A DNA stretch of 16,107 nucleotides, taken from positions 1 to 16,107 of the forward strand of contig JAENWO010000014.1 in NCBI GenBank assembly GCA_016649925.1, read 5' to 3'. This document shows positions 13,023 through 16,107 of this stretch, piece by piece; positions within the stretch are counted from its first letter, which is position 1; every line of letters starts with the position of its first letter. The DNA is from Actinomycetales bacterium. Its GTDB lineage: Bacteria > Actinomycetota > Actinomycetes > Actinomycetales > Beutenbergiaceae. Made by a program: the position numbers and the translations under genes. Below the pieces are notes generated by a model. The model was not told the DNA's origin and did not search any database. It saw nothing but the letters and a program-made list of their open reading frames with translations.

Positions 13023-13614
13023 CGACCCTCTCCTTGGTCCCGGCGGTGGCGGCGCGCTCCGCCAGGGCTGCGTCGTGGGCGGCGGTGGCGGCGGCGACGT
13101 TCCGCTCACCGACCGCACCCGGGAAGCGTTCGCGCAGGGCAGCCAGCACCGCGTCAAGATCCAGACCGGGATACAGCGCAGCGAACGCGCCGAGGAGAGC
13201 GGCGTTCGGCAGCGGTCGTCCGAGGTGCGCCAGGGCGAGCTCGGTGGCCGGCACGCGGATCGCGTGCCCTGGAGGCAGGGGTGCCACCCGGTCGCCGAGG
13301 CCCAGCGCGGCGAAGCTGTGGCGCGAGTTGAGGAGGGCGTACCCGGTCGGTACCAGTCCGGCGAAGACGTCGATGCCGGCCAGGAGGGTCGCGTCCTGAA
13401 TGATGAGCGCGTCCGGTGCGAGTACCGGCTCACGCACCCGGATCGGTGCGGCGGAGATCCGGCAGAACGAGACCACCGGGGCACCCGTGCGCTCGGAGCC
13501 GAAGCTGGGGAAGGCCTGGGCGTACTGGCCCTGGCGGAACGCGGCGTCGGCGAGGAGCTCGGCGGCGGTCACGACTCCCTGACCACCGCGACCGTGGATG
13601 CGCACCTGGAACAC
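13015..13614 (-). CDS. 2-oxoacid:acceptor oxidoreductase, gamma subunit
   Basis: 199 residues, PorG-type domain. Visible: RIHGRGGQGVVTAAELLADAA-type start (residues 5-25) and YAQAFPSFGSERTGAPVVSF (31-50), the family's two strongest motifs. The gamma domain contributes to CoA binding in these enzymes. First gene of the operon; GTG 13614 is chosen because the family begins here and an AGGGGAAGG ribosome site lies just upstream. Its TAG stop overlaps the alpha start by eight bases. Gene order gamma-alpha-beta-flavoprotein differs from the classic gamma-delta-alpha-beta; the separate small ferredoxin (delta) is missing and appears replaced by the ferredoxin tail of the last gene. Confidence 0.92.
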   Translation of the reverse strand: MFQVRIHGRGGQGVVTAAELLADAAFRQGQYAQAFPSFGSERTGAPVVSFCRISAAPIRVREPVLAPDALIIQDATLLAGIDVFAGLVPTGYALLNSRHSFAALGLGDRVAPLPPGHAIRVPATELALAHLGRPLPNAALLGAFAALYPGLDLDAVLAALRERFPGAVGERNVAAATAAHDAALAERAATAGTKERVDA

Positions 13615-13670
13615 GTCGACCTTCCCCTCCGCTCGTCTCCCTCATTTGTACGTCGCGGGCGCGCGGATTC

Positions 13671-13688
13671 GAGGGACGAAGGTCCCTC
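13671..13688 (-). terminator. Small hairpin between HAD gene and oxidoreductase operon
   Basis: GAGGGAC (13671-13677) pairs with GTCCCTC (13682-13688) around a four-base loop. It lies 27 bp past the stop of the HAD gene and upstream of the operon start on the same strand. It could terminate the HAD transcript. Seven base pairs and no T-tract make it a modest candidate. Confidence 0.4.
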
Positions 13689-13715
13689 TGGTGGACCGTC
13701 GGAGGCGTCCGGAAC

Positions 13716-14489
13716 TCAGATCAGCTCGATCAGGTCCCCGATGCCGTTGCACACCTCGCTCGGGCGGTACGGGTACTTCTCCACGTCCTGGATGTGGGTG
13801 GACCCGGTGAGCACGAGGTATGTGCGTAGGCCGGCCTCGATCCCGGCGACGACGTCGGTGTCCATCCGGTCACCGACCATCACGGTCTCCTCGGAGTGGG
13901 CGTCGATCCGGTTGAGCGCGGCGCGGATCATCACCGGGTTGGGCTTGCCGACGAAGTACGGCTTGCGTGCCGTGGCGGCCGTGATCATCGCGGCTACCGA
14001 CCCGGTGGCGGGCATCGGCCCCTCCGCGGAGGGACCGGTGACGTCCGGGTTCGTGGCGATGAACCGGGCGCCCTTCGTGACGAGTCGGATCGCCTTGGTG
14101 ATCGCCTCGAACGAGTAGGTGCGAGTCTCCCCGAGCACCACGTAGTCCGGGTTGGTGTCCGTGAGCGTATAGCCCTTCTGATACAGCGCTGTCGTCAGCC
14201 CTGCCTCCCCGATGGCGTACGCGCTTCCGCCGGGGATCTGGTCGGCGAGGAACGTCGCCGTGGCCAGCGCGGAAGTCCAGATCGACGTCTCCTCGACGTC
14301 TATGCCGGAGATCCGCAGACGCGCCGCCAGGTCGCGCGCGGTGTAGATCGAGTTGTTCGTGAGGATCTGGAAGGGGCGTCCCTGCTCCCGAAGCGTCGCG
14401 ATGAACTCCGCAGCACCCGGCAACGCCTGGTCCTCGTGCACGAGGACACCGTCCATGTCGATCAACCAGTTCGCGATCGGCTCGTGCAT
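13716..14489 (-). CDS. HAD-IIA family phosphatase (NagD-like)
   Basis: 257 residues. All four HAD motifs are present: LIDMDGVL with nucleophile D11 and acid/base D13, LTNNS with T44, K182 in VGKPNP, and MVGDRMDTDV with D207 and D212. The IIA-type cap domain lies between motifs II and III (about 60-175). Relatives dephosphorylate nucleoside monophosphates, sugar phosphates or phosphoglycolate; no substrate can be assigned. ATG 14489 has GAGGAG five bases upstream on the minus strand. It is divergent from the methyltransferase gene, with a 93-bp shared promoter region. It precedes the oxidoreductase operon on the same strand by about 100 bp, so read-through is possible. Confidence 0.92.
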   Translation of the reverse strand: MHEPIANWLIDMDGVLVHEDQALPGAAEFIATLREQGRPFQILTNNSIYTARDLAARLRISGIDVEETSIWTSALATATFLADQIPGGSAYAIGEAGLTTALYQKGYTLTDTNPDYVVLGETRTYSFEAITKAIRLVTKGARFIATNPDVTGPSAEGPMPATGSVAAMITAATARKPYFVGKPNPVMIRAALNRIDAHSEETVMVGDRMDTDVVAGIEAGLRTYLVLTGSTHIQDVEKYPYRPSEVCNGIGDLIELI

Positions 14490-14524
14490 CACGTCTCCTC
14501 GAAGGTGGGACCAATCCGGTGACC

Positions 14525-14530
14525 ACCCTA
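14525..14530 (-). promoter_or_regulatory. Candidate -10 box (TAGGGT) for the HAD gene
   Basis: On the minus strand TAGGGT would start transcription near 14518, giving a leader of about 28 nt that includes the GAGGAG ribosome site. It lies in the divergent gap shared with the methyltransferase gene. Confidence 0.33.
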
Positions 14531-14570
14531 GGAGCGTGGGTCGGTAGTGGCAACGTCCGTCCGCACCGGC

Positions 14571-14576
14571 GATACT
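14571..14576 (+). promoter_or_regulatory. Candidate -10 box (GATACT) for the TrmH-type gene
   Basis: GATACT ends six bases before ATG 14583. GTGGCA (14547-14552) lies 18 bases upstream and matches four of six -35 positions. The start codon lacks a clear ribosome site, which fits a leaderless or near-leaderless transcript. Confidence 0.42.
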
Positions 14577-14582
14577 GCCGGG

Positions 14583-15224
14583 ATGAATGAGGACCCGGGT
14601 ATCGGCGTCGGCCCCTGGCCCGGTGGGCCCCGGGCGTGGCCGGCCGACACCCGGCTGGACCCGGAGCTGCTCGCCGACGGCGACCGCCGCAACGTCGTGG
14701 ACGCTTACCGCTACTGGCGGCTGGAGGAGATCGTCGCGGACCTGGACACGCGCCGGCACCCCTTCCACGTCGCGATCGAGAACTGGGGCCGCGACTTCAA
14801 CATCGGCTCGGTGGTCCGCACGGCGAACGCGTTCGCCGCGGCCGAGGTGCACATCGTCGGCCGACGGCGGTGGAACCGGCGCGGGGCGATGGTCACCGAC
14901 CGCTACCAGCACGTGCGTCACCACACCGACGTCGCCGAGCTCGTCACGTGGGCGGCGGCGACCGGGCTGCCGATCATCGGGGTCGACAACATCGACGGCT
15001 CGGTCCCGATCGAGGGCCGGTCGCTCCCGCGGGAGTGCGTACTGCTCTTCGGCGAGGAGTCCCAAGGTCTGACCCCCGAGGCACAGGAGGCCAGCGAGAT
15101 CGTTCTGCACATCACGCAGTTCGGCTCCACGCGCTCGATCAACGCGGGCGCCGCCGCAGCGATCGCCATGCACTCCTGGGTGGTCCAGCATGCCCGCCCG
15201 GCCGCCGGACCCCCGGGTCGATAG
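14583..15224 (+). CDS. SpoU/TrmH-family RNA 2'-O-methyltransferase
   Basis: 213 residues. SPOUT-fold methyltransferase with the three SpoU motifs: NIGSVVRTANAF (73-84), LLFGEESQGL (154-163), and SINAGAAAAIAM (185-196). These form the trefoil-knot site for S-adenosylmethionine, and R79 is the conserved catalytic arginine. The likely reaction is ribose methylation of tRNA or rRNA; the exact nucleotide is not readable. A charged N-terminal region (1-60) precedes the domain. ATG 14583 is preferred over GTG 14547 because the extra 12 residues are unsupported and a -10 candidate falls between. fba follows on the same strand after 70 bp, but the gap holds its own promoter candidate. Confidence 0.92.
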   Translation: MNEDPGIGVGPWPGGPRAWPADTRLDPELLADGDRRNVVDAYRYWRLEEIVADLDTRRHPFHVAIENWGRDFNIGSVVRTANAFAAAEVHIVGRRRWNRRGAMVTDRYQHVRHHTDVAELVTWAAATGLPIIGVDNIDGSVPIEGRSLPRECVLLFGEESQGLTPEAQEASEIVLHITQFGSTRSINAGAAAAIAMHSWVVQHARPAAGPPGR

Positions 15225-15250
15225 GCCAACTCGGCCCGCAGGATCCGTGG

Positions 15251-15256
15251 GATACT
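15251..15256 (+). promoter_or_regulatory. Candidate -10 box (GATACT) for fba
   Basis: The same hexamer as upstream of the methyltransferase gene. Initiation near 15263 would leave a leader of about 32 nt carrying AGGAGAGG (15282-15289). No clear -35 was seen. Confidence 0.38.
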
Positions 15257-15294
15257 TGGCCCCACACGTCACCACCAGGACAGGAGAGGCATCC

Positions 15295-16107
15295 ATGGGT
15301 ATCGCTACGCCCGAGGTTTACGCGGACATGATCGACCGAGCGAAGGCCGGCAAGTTCGCCTACCCCGCCGTCAACGTCACGTCCTCCCAGACCCTCACCG
15401 CCGCCCTGCAGGGCTTCGCGGACGCGGAGAGCGACGGCATCATCCAGGTCTCCGTAGGCGGCGCCGAGTACGCCTCCGGCTCCACGATCAAGGACCGCAT
15501 CGCCGGGTCGCTCGCCCTCACCGCCTACGCGGCCGAGGTCGCGAAGAACTACCCCGTCACGGTCGCGCTGCACACCGACCACTGCGCCAAGGAGAACCTG
15601 GACAGCTGGGTCCGTCCGCTGCTCGTCCTCGAGGCGGAGCAGGTCAAGAACGGCGGCCTGCCGTCCTTCCAGTCGCACATGTGGGACGGCTCCGCCGTTC
15701 CGCTCGAGGAGAACCTGCTGATCGCCGAGGAGCTTCTCGAGCTGTCTCGGGCCGCCCACACCATCCTCGAGATCGAGGTGGGCGTCGTCGGTGGCGAGGA
15801 GGACGGCGTCGCGAACGTGATCAACGACAAGCTGTACACGACGTCGGAGGACGGCCTGGCCACGGTCCGCGCGCTCGGCACCGGTGAGAAGGGCCGCTAC
15901 CTGACGGCACTCACGTTCGGCAACGTGCACGGCGTGTACAAGCCCGGTGCGGTCAAGCTGCGCCCAGAGATCCTCGGCGAGATTCAGGACGCCGTCGGCA
16001 AGGCTATCGGCAAGGACCGCCCGTTCGACCTCGTGTTCCACGGCGGCTCCGGCTCCTCCGCCGAGGAGATCGCGATCGCGGTGGACAACGGTGTCGTGAA
16101 GATGAAC
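15295..16107 (+). CDS. fba: Class II fructose-bisphosphate aldolase, 3' end outside window
   Basis: 271 codons open to the right edge; the family is about 340 residues, so roughly 70 are missing. Class II aldolases are zinc enzymes that interconvert fructose 1,6-bisphosphate with dihydroxyacetone phosphate and glyceraldehyde 3-phosphate in glycolysis and gluconeogenesis. Visible: LHTDHCAK with D95 (catalytic) and zinc ligand H96, the EIEVGVVGGEEDG stretch (159-171), zinc ligand H212 in FGNVHGVY, and zinc ligand H249 in FHGGSGS (phosphate-binding loop). ATG 15295 follows the strong ribosome site AGGAGAGG at five bases' spacing. Codon use is strongly biased to C- and G-ending codons, fitting high expression. 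Confidence 0.97.
   Translation, partial: MGIATPEVYADMIDRAKAGKFAYPAVNVTSSQTLTAALQGFADAESDGIIQVSVGGAEYASGSTIKDRIAGSLALTAYAAEVAKNYPVTVALHTDHCAKENLDSWVRPLLVLEAEQVKNGGLPSFQSHMWDGSAVPLEENLLIAEELLELSRAAHTILEIEVGVVGGEEDGVANVINDKLYTTSEDGLATVRALGTGEKGRYLTALTFGNVHGVYKPGAVKLRPEILGEIQDAVGKAIGKDRPFDLVFHGGSGSSAEEIAIAVDNGVVKMN

Noticed and set aside
10616..13331. Long plus-strand open frames opposite the oxidoreductase operon
   Set aside because: They are His/Arg/Gly-rich shadow frames without motifs. The minus strand carries complete PorA/PorB/PorG signatures with coupled starts and stops.
1..16107. CRISPR array, riboswitch, rRNA or phage genes
   Set aside because: No regularly spaced direct repeats, conserved riboswitch cores, rRNA segments or phage structural motifs were recognised on either strand by eye.

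Overview
The window is high-GC DNA from an actinobacterium, most likely of the order Micrococcales. This rests on the strong GC bias, an HspR-type (HAIR) heat-shock operator in front of clpB, Pro/Gly-rich 'septum formation' membrane proteins, several start codons placed seven bases after a TANNNT box, and a pyrE / TrmH-type methyltransferase / class II fba neighbourhood. Genus cannot be decided from sequence alone. The first 23 bases are not genomic: they match the end of a Nextera transposase adapter, so the window begins at an untrimmed contig edge.

Left part (24-5903). The C-terminal part of a CHAT-domain (caspase-like) protein is followed by a HAIR operator that overlaps its stop codon, and then by full-length clpB. 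A strong bidirectional hairpin separates clpB from three leftward genes: xth (exonuclease III) and two tandem paralogues of a membrane-anchored 'septum formation' family. The two paralogues share a four-cysteine extracellular domain but differ in their membrane anchors and repeat-rich N-termini.

Middle (5904-6785). About 880 bp carry no intact gene but hold packed gene remnants: the end of a minimal nucleotidyltransferase (MntA-like) with a possible start of its HepT partner on the minus strand, then the last codons of a histidine kinase overlapping the first codons of a response regulator on the plus strand. This looks like a deletion scar or decayed accessory locus.

Right part (6786-16107). 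An SDR oxidoreductase overlaps pyrE by four bases, and lemA follows. Convergent to lemA is a tightly packed four-gene leftward operon encoding a CoA-type 2-oxoacid:acceptor oxidoreductase (gamma, alpha, beta). Its last gene is a GltD-like FAD/NAD(P) flavoprotein carrying a C-terminal two-cluster ferredoxin domain. The arrangement suggests a self-contained 2-oxoacid dehydrogenase that passes electrons to or from NAD(P) instead of free ferredoxin, and it is the most interesting system here. A HAD-IIA phosphatase (leftward) and a divergent SpoU/TrmH RNA methyltransferase follow. The class II fructose-bisphosphate aldolase gene runs off the right edge.

Promoters, hairpins and operators were read by eye and are marked with modest confidence. 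Protein families rest on recognised motifs, not on database searches.
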